64,000 bases of DNA from contig CAWBGY010000009.1 of the NCBI GenBank assembly GCA_963788505.1, positions 1 through 64,000 of the forward strand, in the 5' to 3' direction. The translations under genes and the position numbers were made by a program. This DNA is from JAIQFF01 sp963788505. GTDB lineage: Bacteria; Acidobacteriota; Terriglobia; Terriglobales; Acidobacteriaceae. The number at the start of each line of letters is the position of its first letter. Position 1 is the stretch's first letter. Of this stretch, positions 56,812 through 64,000 are shown in pieces. Under the pieces are notes generated by a model that saw only the letters and a program-made list of their open reading frames with translations, ran no database searches and was not told the DNA's origin.

Positions 56812-58083
56812 TCACAACTCTTCCCCAAACGAATAGTCCTGCCTAGGTTGTACAAGGCACTGGGGGAGAGGCGAAGGAACCGCTTCTGTTGAACGCACGA
56901 TTCCCATTTTCCGCATCTTTCCGATGAGGGTCGTGCGCTTGAGTCCGAGTCTTCTCGCCGCACCCGTAGGGCCTCCCACGACCCAGCCGGATTCTTTCAG
57001 AGCTTTCAGAATGTGCCCGCACTCGGCCTGCGCCAGCGTCTCGGGCTGAGACTGAGACGCTCGGTTGGCCCAATCTAAGTCCTCCAGCGGCGCCCGAAGT
57101 TCCGAGCCCGGCGACAAGATGAGGGCACGCTCGATGAAATTCTGGAGCTCGCGGACGTTGCCGGGCCAGTCATACGTGGCGAGAACTCTTATCGTGTCTG
57201 CGGGAATGGTCTTTACTCGTCGATTTATCCGGCGGACACAATCCTCGGCGAAAAACTTAACGAGGAGCGGTATGTCCTCGCGCCGCTCCCTCAGCGGAGG
57301 GACCGACACAGGGAAGATGTTGAGCCGGAAGTAGAGATCACTCCGGAACTGCTTTTCAGTCACCATCTGTTTCAGATCGCGATGGGTTGCGGCCACTAGA
57401 CGTACGTTGACTTGCTGAGTTTGGTTACTACCCAATCTTTCAAACTCGCGCTCTTGCAGAACTCGCAGCAGCTTGGCTTGCAGTTCGAGGGGCACATCGC
57501 CGATTTCATCGAGAAAGAGGGTGCCCTTGTTTGCCAGTTCGAAACGGCCAATCTTCCGGGCGACAGCGCCGGTAAACGCTCCTTTCTCGTGACCGAAGAG
57601 TTCACTCTCTAGCAAGCCGAGAGGAATCGCGGCGCAGTTGAATCTCACAAACTGGCGATCACGACGCGGGCTTAGATTGTGAACTGCACGAGCGACCAAT
57701 TCTTTGCCCGTTCCAGTCTCCCCTTGAATCAAGACCGTCGCGTCGGTCGGAGCCACGGTGGTGACTTGTTCCAATGTGCGTCTGAGCCTGAGACTGGAGC
57801 CCACTATTCCTTCCAAAACTTGATGCGCCTCGCCATCGCGCTCAAGGCTAGTTTCGCTAGTTTCGCTGTTTAGCCGAACGTCTCCTGGATTCTCTATCGC
57901 AATGTGCGCCCGCCGCGGACTCGACTGACTACGCCAGACCGACATCTTGTACTCCCCGGCACCATTTCTTGAGGACACTACTGACAGGGCCGGGCTAACA
58001 GAATCCACGGCTCGTCGTCTTCGCGATAAGGTTTCGCCGGCAATGTCCCCTAATCGGCTGGCACCCAGAGTGTTAGTGCTCAT
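56812..58083 (-). CDS. Sigma-54-dependent activator (AAA+/Fis HTH)
   Basis: About 423 residues from MSTNTLGASRLGDIAG; this ATG overlaps the STAS stop by 11 nt (ATGAGCACTAA). No receiver or PAS domain: a short unordered N-terminal region precedes the AAA+ core. Core motifs: GETGTGKELVARAVH (Walker A), LFGHEKGAFTGA (sigma-54 loop), GTLFLDEIGDVP (Walker B), YDWPGNVRELQNFIER. C-terminal Fis-type HTH (GAARRLGLKRTTLIGKMRKM). It drives RpoN promoters. Translational coupling with the STAS gene suggests the STAS protein is its control partner. Confidence 0.9.
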   Translation of the reverse strand: MSTNTLGASRLGDIAGETLSRRRRAVDSVSPALSVVSSRNGAGEYKMSVWRSQSSPRRAHIAIENPGDVRLNSETSETSLERDGEAHQVLEGIVGSSLRLRRTLEQVTTVAPTDATVLIQGETGTGKELVARAVHNLSPRRDRQFVRFNCAAIPLGLLESELFGHEKGAFTGAVARKIGRFELANKGTLFLDEIGDVPLELQAKLLRVLQEREFERLGSNQTQQVNVRLVAATHRDLKQMVTEKQFRSDLYFRLNIFPVSVPPLRERREDIPLLVKFFAEDCVRRINRRVKTIPADTIRVLATYDWPGNVRELQNFIERALILSPGSELRAPLEDLDWANRASQSQPETLAQAECGHILKALKESGWVVGGPTGAARRLGLKRTTLIGKMRKMGIVRSTEAVPSPLPQCLVQPRQDYSFGEEL

Positions 58084-58354
58084 TTTCGCTAGCCTCCGAA
58101 TGGAACTGTCGTTCACGGTCCATCCACTCCCTGATATATTGCGGGCTATTCACGATCGGAACGCCAGCTGCTCTACAGGCTTCCAGGAATCGGACTACTT
58201 CCACATCAACGACTGTTATTTCCCGTAGATCCAAAACAACTAGCGGCCCATTCCCACGGACCTGCCTTGTCAATTCCCCGATGTGCTCCCAGTGAAAGTG
58301 ACCGATCAGGCGAATTGTTGCCGTTCCTCTGTCAGACTTCACTTCGATCTTCAA
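58073..58354 (-). CDS. STAS-domain protein
   Basis: 93 residues: ATIRLIGHFHWEHIGELTRQ, LVVLDLREITVVDVEVVRFL, VPIVNSPQYIREWM. This is a stand-alone STAS fold as in anti-anti-sigma factors, but the usual phosphorylated Ser (D-S-x-G) is replaced by V (VVDVEVVRF), so classical phospho-switching is unlikely. It overlaps the sigma-54 activator start by 11 nt and is probably translated with it. Possible roles are a ligand-binding or protein-binding input for that activator. Confidence 0.82.
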   Translation of the reverse strand: MKIEVKSDRGTATIRLIGHFHWEHIGELTRQVRGNGPLVVLDLREITVVDVEVVRFLEACRAAGVPIVNSPQYIREWMDRERQFHSEASENEH

Positions 58355-58588
58355 CTGTGGCGCACCCCGCTAAGTGGTGGGCAAATTTAGTGCCAATGCA
58401 ATCCATTGAATCGGCGAACCGTTGGATCCATGAAATTGCCGATTTGTCAGGAAATCCTGAATTCTCGGGAAAATCGCAAGATAATTTATCCTTCCGGAGG
58501 GAGAGGGCGAATTGGCAAACGGGAAGAGTTTGTTTTTTGTCCCGTTCGCAAGCAAACCGAAGGTGCTTTTGTAGAGTTCGGCTGTCGC

Positions 58589-60413
58589 TCACAAAGAGCG
58601 CCGCACGAACCTCCGTTTGTCTATTCCGAGGGCGGTGATTTTGGACTCCAAAGTCTGATGCGGAATTCCGAGCTTTGCTGCGGCACCACGGGGACCTGAA
58701 ATTCGACCTTCGCATTCCGCTAGTGCGGATTCGATTGCTTCTCGTTGGCGGTCGGCCGACTCCTTCTTGCCCTCCGCAAGAATGCCAGGGCGAGGAAGTT
58801 GCCCGGCGTGTTGGCTTGGTCTTCCCTGTAGCCACGTCTCTTCGACCGAAAACGTCTGTCTATCACACAAGATTACGGCGCGCTCGATCACATTTTGCAG
58901 TTCCCGGATGTTGCCGGGCCAATCGTAACTCTGAAACAGATCAAGTGCCTTCGTCTCGATATCATTGATCCTCTTTCCGTTCCGCTTGGCATATCGTTGC
59001 AAGAAGTACTCAACAAGGAGAGGAATATCGTCCTTCCTCTCCCGCAGGGACGGAACACGTACCGGGAAAACGTTAAGCCGATAGAACAAATCTTGGCGAA
59101 AACTCCCGGTGCTTACCGCAGTTTCAAGATCTTGGTTTGATGCGGCAAGGACTCGCACGTCGACGGAGATCGGTTGGCTGCTCCCAACCCGCTCAAACTC
59201 TCGTTCTTGAAGCACCCTCAGCAAGGCAGTTTGGGTCTCAGACGAAAGTTCGCCAATCTCGTCGAGAAAGATGGTTCCGCCGTCGGCAGCTTCGAACCGA
59301 CCTGCACGACGCTGAAGCCCCAGTAAAGGCGCCTCTTTCGTGACCAAAAAGTTCGGAAGCAATCAACGACGGTGGAATCGCAGCGCAATTAACTCGTATG
59401 AACGCCCTCGACGAGCGCTTAGAGCGCTTATGAATCGCGCGGGCGACGAGCTCTTTGCCGGTCCCGGTTTCGCCTGTTATCAAGACCGTAGAGTCGGTTG
59501 GGGCAACTCTTACGATGTTGGAGAGGAGAGTCTTGAGGACTTGCGATGAGCCCACAATTTCCTCAAACATGAACGCCTGATCAATTTGCTCTCGGAGCGC
59601 CAGGTTTTCTTTGAAGAGTCGCTCCTTTAATAGCTGGATTTGGGCAAAGGCTTGTAGGAGCTCAAGCTCAGCGCGCTTCCGGTCTTCAAGATCAGTGTTC
59701 GTTCCGTACCACTTGACAACTTCCCCAGATTGGTCGCGCAAGGGACTGCCACGGAAAAGAAACCAGCGAAATTCTCCGTCGAATCGTCGAAAGCGACCGT
59801 CCAATTCAAAAGGCTCTCCGGACTCGACAGCTCTCTCGAACACTTCCATAACTTTCGGGAGGTCTTCCGGATGAATCGCTATCTTCCAGCCCAAATTTAG
59901 GGCGTGTTCGGCGGAGAGGCCGGCGTAATCCAGCCAACGCCGATTGAGGAAATCGACAGACCCGTCTGGCAGGGCGCTCCACGCCATCGTGGGAATCGTG
60001 TCGATGACCAATCGTAAATCTCCGGCTTGCCGAAGTTTTTCTTCAGCCCTCTTGAGATCCTCAATATCGGCATTAGTTCCATACCACCGGGTGACGTTTC
60101 CCTGCTCGTCCTGTACCGGCACGGCCCGAATCAGGAACCACCGATACGCCCCGTCAAAGCGCCGCACCCGTGCCTCCACTTCACCCGGTTCTCGGGAAGC
60201 AAGGATGGATAGCCACGTACGGGTTAGCCTCTCAAGATCATCGGGATGAACCGTGACTTTCCATCCCCAGTTCGCCGCCTGCTCGCTGGAAAGACCCGTA
60301 TAATCGTGCCACCGTTTGTTGAGGAATTCGACGGAACCATCCGGAAGACTGCACCATGCCATCGTTGGAATGGCATCAATCATCGCTTGCAAGGATTTCT
60401 CTGAGAGAATCAT
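58589..60413 (-). pseudogene. PAS-PAS-AAA+ sigma-54 activator, frameshifted after GAFTGA
   Basis: Start MILSEKSLQAMIDAIPTMAW after GAAGG. Two PAS/PAC units with near-identical text (PDGSVEFLNKRWHDYTGLSS and PDGSVDFLNRRWLDYAGLSA, each closing WYGTN.D.ED) and a coiled-coil (FAQIQLLKERLFKENLALRE) precede GETGTGKELVARAIHK and FGHERGAFTGA. Right after GAFTGA the frame changes (about 59315); the rest (RRAGRFEAADGGTIFLDEIG, YDWPGNIRELQNVIERAVIL, AKLGIPHQTLESKI) is open in the next frame to 58589. One base restores a full protein of about 607 residues. Sensing is presumably by small ligand or redox through PAS. Confidence 0.85.
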
Positions 60414-60456
60414 AGGCCTTCGAGGAGATGACACTTTCGAACACGCGACGCAATTG

Positions 60457-60486
60457 TATAGGAACCACACCCTAGGAGTTCCTATA
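60457..60486. promoter_or_regulatory. Perfect 9-bp inverted repeat upstream of the PAS activator
   Basis: TATAGGAAC (60457-60465) and GTTCCTATA (60478-60486) are exact complements with a 12-nt spacer that itself contains CCTAGG. It lies 44 nt before the start codon at 60413, where an autoregulatory operator would sit. Spacer length argues against a simple terminator, and no gene ends here. Confidence 0.5.
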
Positions 60487-60641
60487 TACGTGACGGTGCC
60501 CGTCGAAGACTGTGCCAGCACACTTCGCAAGTTTTGGAAGTGCAAACGTGCGAGCGATGCCGCTCTGATTACCAGCTTAAACTAATTAGCAGATGGGATT
60601 GCCGCTTCATCAAACGAAGCCGTCAAGCGCTATTCTCCGGT

Positions 60642-61049
60642 TTACGGTCTTGCAGCCGTAGCAACTGCAAAGCTGTCCTCTAACATCTGGAAGCGGGCGA
60701 TCTTGCCGTCGGAGACATGCAGGATTAGCGCAAAAGGTGACTCGATAGTCCTTCCAGTCGCGTTGACCTTGGAAGCGAGGTCGCCGAAGATGACCGCCCC
60801 ATCGTCGTTCGCCAAGATTCCTTTGACGTCGAAGCGAACGCGCGTTAACAGGCTGCGCGTGCCGCGAATAAAGTCGGAGACGGCGCCGCGCCCTGTACTG
60901 CGTCCGATCCAAGGTAGTGCACCAACGTCGCCGGGGACTTCAAACTGGGCGTCGGTACTGAACAGTGCTGCTATTTCATCGGGCTCGGCCCCGGTTCCAA
61001 TTTTAGTGAGAAGTTGCTGTGCAATTCGGACAGTCTGTTCCTGGCTCAT
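60642..61049 (-). CDS. NTF2-like/SnoaL-type small protein
   Basis: 135 residues, cone-shaped NTF2-like fold by pattern: long N-terminal helix (TVRIAQQLLTKIGTGAEPDE), LFSTDAQFEVPGD, ISGTRSLLTRVRFDVKGILA-like strands, IESPFALILHVSDGKIARFQ, LEDSFAVATAA. Such proteins are ketosteroid-isomerase-like enzymes or binding proteins; function cannot be assigned. It starts 9 nt past the cytochrome P460 stop on the same strand, so the two are probably co-transcribed. Confidence 0.82.
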   Translation of the reverse strand: MSQEQTVRIAQQLLTKIGTGAEPDEIAALFSTDAQFEVPGDVGALPWIGRSTGRGAVSDFIRGTRSLLTRVRFDVKGILANDDGAVIFGDLASKVNATGRTIESPFALILHVSDGKIARFQMLEDSFAVATAARP

Positions 61050-61058
61050 GCTCTCGTC

Positions 61059-61568
61059 TCAAGGAATGTAGGTTGAAAACGTATAGTCCTGTTCCTTTTG
61101 TGGTGTGTGGCAGGCAAAACACGCTGTGACGGCATGAACTGCATCAGGGACGAGCGGCTTCGACGGGTCACCGCCGCCCCATACCTGGAATCCCCAACCG
61201 CCAGTCGTAGGATACTTTCTCGCATCCTTCACCATCACCGCGATCGCCTTCTTGTTGCCTTCGACGTAAGAACCGTCTTTCACTGAAAATTCGTGAACGT
61301 CATCCGCAAAGATGGTTCCGTCAGGATAAGGGAGCGGACCGCCGCTCTTGAGCGTCGGCAATCCCTTGGCGTTCACATGGATCAAGTGCATGCCACCGAG
61401 TTCCCCGAAAATCGGGCTGTCCCTGGTCACGATCATGGAGTTCACCTCGAACCAATCTCGTAACCCGGTGGGGAATGGAACGTCGTAGCCGGTTGTCTGC
61501 GCGGAAACAGCGCCCATCAACAGCAGGGCTCCAACGACGCTGAGAATACTTGCATGCGTGTGCTGCAT
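61059..61568 (-). CDS. Cytochrome P460-family exported haem protein
   Basis: 169 residues from MQHTHASILSVVGALLLMGA, a signal peptide cleaved near AVSAQ. The cytochrome P460 domain: LRDWFEVNSMIVTRDSPIFG, GGMHLIHVNAKGLPTLKSGG, YPDGTIFADDVHEFSV, KYPTTGGWGFQVWGGGDPSK, and the haem-binding CFACHTPQKEQDYTFSTYIP at the end (CxxCH). Members bind haem c in the periplasm and oxidise small molecules such as hydroxylamine, or act as peroxidase or redox carriers. The specific reaction is unknown. Confidence 0.87.
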   Translation of the reverse strand: MQHTHASILSVVGALLLMGAVSAQTTGYDVPFPTGLRDWFEVNSMIVTRDSPIFGELGGMHLIHVNAKGLPTLKSGGPLPYPDGTIFADDVHEFSVKDGSYVEGNKKAIAVMVKDARKYPTTGGWGFQVWGGGDPSKPLVPDAVHAVTACFACHTPQKEQDYTFSTYIP

Positions 61569-61630
61569 AGTGGTCCTCCAGGGCAAGATTGTGAAACGAC
61601 AGACAGTCTTAACTTTCAGTTTTCAAGAGG

Positions 61631-61662
61631 CCGGTACACCCGCCAGAAGCAGAATGTACCGG
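61631..61662. promoter_or_regulatory. 8-bp inverted repeat between the hydrolase and the P460 gene
   Basis: CCGGTACA (61631-61638) and TGTACCGG (61655-61662), exact complements with a 16-nt loop. It is just past the minus-strand hydrolase stop, so it may help end that transcript; no T-run is present, so an operator for the P460 gene is also possible. Confidence 0.35.
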
Positions 61663-61672
61663 CGGAAAGCGG

Positions 61673-62515
61673 TCACGCTGCTTTTTCTTGGGCGTTTTGT
61701 TTGATGAACGCGAGCAGATCGGCATTGATCTGGTCCGCATGGATGATCGGCATGCCGTGAGGAAAGCCTGGATAGACCTTCAACTCGGCATTCTTTACGA
61801 TCTTCGATGACATCAGAGCGGCCGAACGAATTGGGACGATCTGATCATCATCGCCGTGAAGAATGAGTGTGGGCACATCGAATTTCTTGAGGTCTTCGTT
61901 AAAATCTGTTTCTGAGAAGGCTTTGATGCACTCGTAGTGGGGTTTCATTCCGCCTAACATTCCTTGCAACCAGAAGTGGTCCCGTATGCCATCCGAGATC
62001 TTCGCCCCCGGCCGGTTATAGCCGAAGAACGGGATTGTCAGCTCCTTGTAAAACTGCGGCCGATTTGCCGTAAGCTGAGTGCGGAGATCGTCGAAGACCG
62101 AGATCGGCAGGCCACCGGGGTTCTTGTCCGTCTTCAACATGAGTGGAGGCACTGCACTGACGAGCACGGCCATGGCGACACGTTTTGAGCCATGCCGGCC
62201 AATGTAACGTGCAACTTCTCCGCCGCCAGTGGAATGGCCCACGTGGACTGCGTTTTTCAGGTCGAGTTTTTCCGTGAGGGCTGCAAGGTCGTCGGCATAT
62301 GTGTCCATATCGTTGCCGTCCCAGGTTTGGGTCGACCTGCCGTGCCCTCGCCGGTCGTGCGCGATGACTCGATAACCGTGCTGACCGAAGAACAACATCT
62401 GTCCATCCCAGGCGTCCGCATCCAGCGGCCACCCGTGGCTGAACACGATGGGCTGGCCCTTTCCCCAGTCCTTGTAATAGATCTGCGTCCCGTCTTTCGT
62501 CGTGATTGTCGGCAT
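61673..62515 (-). CDS. Alpha/beta hydrolase, cofactor-free haloperoxidase/esterase type
   Basis: 280 residues. HGWPLDADAWDGQMLFF gives the oxyanion region, GHSTGGGEVARYIGRHG carries the nucleophile Ser, HGDDDQIVPIRSA the Asp, and YPGFPHGMPIIHADQ the His. Length and motifs match the non-haem chloroperoxidase-like group (arylesterase/perhydrolase). Cytoplasmic, no signal. Likely hydrolysis of small esters or lactones. Confidence 0.9.
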   Translation of the reverse strand: MPTITTKDGTQIYYKDWGKGQPIVFSHGWPLDADAWDGQMLFFGQHGYRVIAHDRRGHGRSTQTWDGNDMDTYADDLAALTEKLDLKNAVHVGHSTGGGEVARYIGRHGSKRVAMAVLVSAVPPLMLKTDKNPGGLPISVFDDLRTQLTANRPQFYKELTIPFFGYNRPGAKISDGIRDHFWLQGMLGGMKPHYECIKAFSETDFNEDLKKFDVPTLILHGDDDQIVPIRSAALMSSKIVKNAELKVYPGFPHGMPIIHADQINADLLAFIKQNAQEKAA

Positions 62516-62543
62516 GCCATGTTCTCCTTTGATGTGATTTGAG

Positions 62544-62762
62544 TTAAAGACTTCCGTTCTTTTTGTCCAGTCGAGAGAGTTCCTTCCGGAGCTTCTCGTT
62601 TTCCCGCTCTAGCTCGCGCATCCTGCTTTCTGCGGGAGCGACCGCTTCTCGAATTTCTTCCTCCGTGTCCCGAGGAACAATATGCTGTTGGCAATTCCAG
62701 TCGAAGGCTTCGATGCGGATTACGTAAACACCAACGTCGAAAAATGTCGGCCCGCGCATCAA
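62544..62762 (-). CDS. Small hypothetical protein with C-terminal coiled coil
   Basis: 72 residues; an ATG at 62759 and a TTG one codon earlier are both possible. The C-terminal part (AESRMRELERENEKLRKELS) has a strong heptad pattern. No ribosome site stands out and no family is recognised. It is 28 nt upstream of the hydrolase gene on the same strand. Confidence 0.4.
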   Translation of the reverse strand: MMRGPTFFDVGVYVIRIEAFDWNCQQHIVPRDTEEEIREAVAPAESRMRELERENEKLRKELSRLDKKNGSL

Positions 62763-62787
62763 ACGCTCATGCGTTGACGCGCTCGCG

Positions 62788-63240
62788 TCACTTCGAATCA
62801 GGGGAGTTGGGACCGGGTAAGGTGAACTTCACCGTCTCGCTGGTGATTACTCGGTGCGTCGGATCAGCCAGTTCGATCAAGACCCTATGTGGGCCAGGTT
62901 TCAGACCCACAACGATTAACGTTTCGCCGCTGGCATCGACAAAGTGCCAGCCTACGTCGTCGACTGTGACGTGAATATGGCCCACGCGCGGCGACACTTC
63001 GAGAGCGCCCTTGCCGAACACCGGGGCAATGCGCAAGTGTTCCGTCCGGTATTGGATAAAGACGAGGCCTCGCGACAGCGGTTCGGGAAGCGGTGGATCG
63101 ACGATGAGCTTGGGCGGTGCTTCGTTCTCGATCGCGATTAGCGGCGATGGACCGCGCACGTCCCTGGCACTCTGTGTTACCGCGGCGGACGCGCATAGCA
63201 CCATCGAGGCTGCGATCAAGGTGACAAGCGCATGACTCAT
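62788..63240 (-). CDS. DUF6130-like exported protein
   Basis: 150 residues from MSHALVTLIAASMVLCASAA, a signal peptide; the open frame above 63240 is not family-like. PPKLIVDPPLPEPLSRGLVF and VSPRVGHIHVTVDDVGWHFV, with LIVVGLKPGPHRVLIELADP, match an Ig-like beta-sandwich family (DUF6130, from memory) in which a His-rich strand (GHIHV) is conserved. Function unknown. Divergent from the metallo-beta-lactamase-fold gene. Confidence 0.65.
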   Translation of the reverse strand: MSHALVTLIAASMVLCASAAVTQSARDVRGPSPLIAIENEAPPKLIVDPPLPEPLSRGLVFIQYRTEHLRIAPVFGKGALEVSPRVGHIHVTVDDVGWHFVDASGETLIVVGLKPGPHRVLIELADPTHRVITSETVKFTLPGPNSPDSK

Positions 63241-63624
63241 AACTGTCCTCTGATGTGGTTTCTCGCGCGACTCCCATCCGGGATCCACGAAGGTCCACGG
63301 AACGCATCCCATGTGGCACTTGTCCTGCCAAAGCTCACAACGCGATTGAGCGTTCTGAATGAGTTGTGAAAACAGCCCGTATTCTCTGATCGAATCTCGG
63401 CGCTTCCACGCGCCAGTGTGCTGGGTTCTTATCCGCTCGAAGCTTTCAGGCGACGGATCCACGACTCCTGCACAGCCATGTGTCATCCTCATGACACTTC
63501 CCCGCAGCACAAACATCTCGAAAGTCACGGAACATAGGCTGAATCCTGCGAATTTGCAAAAACGGAGGTCCGACGTCCCTTTGGCAGCGTTCATGCATAA
63601 CATCCACTGAGCTGGGAGCGGCCA
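63241..63624. other. Divergent intergenic region
   Basis: Holds the inverted repeat at 63480 and a weak RpoN-like string. Short frames (e.g. 63359-63610 plus) show no domain. Confidence 0.4.
63480..63497. promoter_or_regulatory. Perfect inverted repeat, operator candidate
   Basis: GTGTCAT and ATGACAC flank CCTC (7-bp exact arms, 4-nt centre). It sits midway between the two divergent starts (63240 and 63625), the usual place for a dimeric repressor site. Confidence 0.45.
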
Positions 63625-64000
63625 ATGATCACTCAACCGCATACCGACATCTCACGACGTAAGTTTCTGGTTGCAGGAGGGTTTGCGATCACTGCGACTT
63701 ACTTCGCTCCGAGGAGCCTCTTCGCCTGGCAAGGAGACGAACTCGTTCCAGGGGCGATGCGAGCATCCGCAACGGCAAAGATCACGGTCCAAACTCTTCG
63801 CCGCAATATCAGCGTCCTTTTGGGTCCTGGTGGAAACATTGCTGTCCTCACCGGCCCTGACGGAAAGTTGATTGTGGATGCAGAGATCGTCACCGCGCGT
63901 CCGAATGTCTCCGCAGCTCTAGCGAGCATCAACGCGGACCCCATCAAGCAGCTGATCAACACGCATTGGCACTGGGATCACACCGGCGGCAACGAGTGGC
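63625..64000 (+). CDS. TAT-exported metallo-beta-lactamase-fold hydrolase (5' part)
   Basis: ATG 63625 follows TGGGAGCGGCCA. The frame reads MITQPHTDISRRKFLVAGGF, a twin-arginine signal, then VQTLRRNISVLLGPGGNIAV, LTGPDGKLIVDAEIVTARPN and LINTHWHWDHTGGNEW, the HxHxDH zinc motif. The window ends about 125 codons in. Relatives hydrolyse small molecules in the periplasm; the substrate cannot be told. Open at the right edge. Confidence 0.88.
   Translation, partial: MITQPHTDISRRKFLVAGGFAITATYFAPRSLFAWQGDELVPGAMRASATAKITVQTLRRNISVLLGPGGNIAVLTGPDGKLIVDAEIVTARPNVSAALASINADPIKQLINTHWHWDHTGGNEW

Noticed and set aside
63314..63329. Sigma-54 promoter-like string (GG-N10-GC)
   Set aside because: The spacing fits, but the nearest plus-strand start is 300 nt away and a single match is weak.

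Overview
The window looks like chromosomal DNA from a soil acidobacterium (Acidobacteriota, probably Terriglobia). This is inferred from gene content: Oar-like TonB-dependent receptors with an N-terminal carboxypeptidase-regulatory domain, a CRTAC/UnbV FG-GAP protein, a PknB-type kinase fused to TPRs, twin-arginine-exported GH127-like enzymes, and many decayed insertion sequences. No rRNA or CRISPR array was seen. There is one tRNA gene.

Layout. (1) 0-13.8 kb: a chimeric IS remnant, an exported FG-GAP protein on top of a LacI-regulator stub, an HpaI-type aldolase and an SDR. A divergent pair of GH127-like genes follows, with two good sigma-70 promoters and a LacI-type palindrome between them; the gene beside them is an internally deleted TonB receptor. 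A sialate O-acetylesterase comes next. (2) 12.4-24.8 kb: an IS graveyard (IS256, IS630, IS3, IS110, IS701 types) around an intact TPR protein and one intact TonB receptor. It ends in a third, broken GH127-like copy. (3) 24.9-41.1 kb, all on the minus strand: a sugar/sugar-acid uptake and catabolic cluster. It holds a RhaT-like symporter, an MFS permease, a discoidin-domain glycosidase, a sodium:solute symporter, a RraA-like protein, a 2-hydroxyacid dehydrogenase, a cyclase, an SDR, two TIM-barrel isomerases, a BKACE enzyme, a zinc alcohol dehydrogenase, an IclR regulator and a DUF6786-like protein. Six of these genes are broken by frameshifts or stops while the others read through.

(4) 41.3-52 kb: an accessory island. 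It contains an IS3 scrap that has cut off a small gene, an excisionase-like HTH gene, a Cys-rich two-repeat mini-protein, a Ser/Thr kinase with TPRs, a deleted group II intron that keeps domains V and VI, an FRG-domain protein, and two divergent tyrosine recombinases on either side of a tRNA-Ser(GCU). The right-hand recombinase has a NUMOD4/HNH homing-endonuclease-like domain fused to its N-terminus. This is the most unusual gene in the window. (5) 52.2-55.1 kb: an arsenic resistance operon (arsR, arsM, arsC, acr3). (6) 55.5-64 kb: a GH2 remnant, two sigma-54 activators (one frameshifted just after its GAFTGA loop) with a STAS partner, then small stress or redox-type genes (NTF2-like, cytochrome P460, alpha/beta hydrolase, DUF6130) and the start of a TAT-exported metallo-beta-lactamase-fold protein.

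How the genes fit together (inference): regions 1-3 together look like a plant-polysaccharide and deoxysugar utilisation locus (outer-membrane receptors, exported glycosidases and esterases, L-rhamnose-type uptake, non-phosphorylative aldolase and dehydrogenase steps) that is being lost through indels and IS activity. The number of single-base frameshifts also leaves residual sequencing or assembly error as an alternative, which raw reads would settle.
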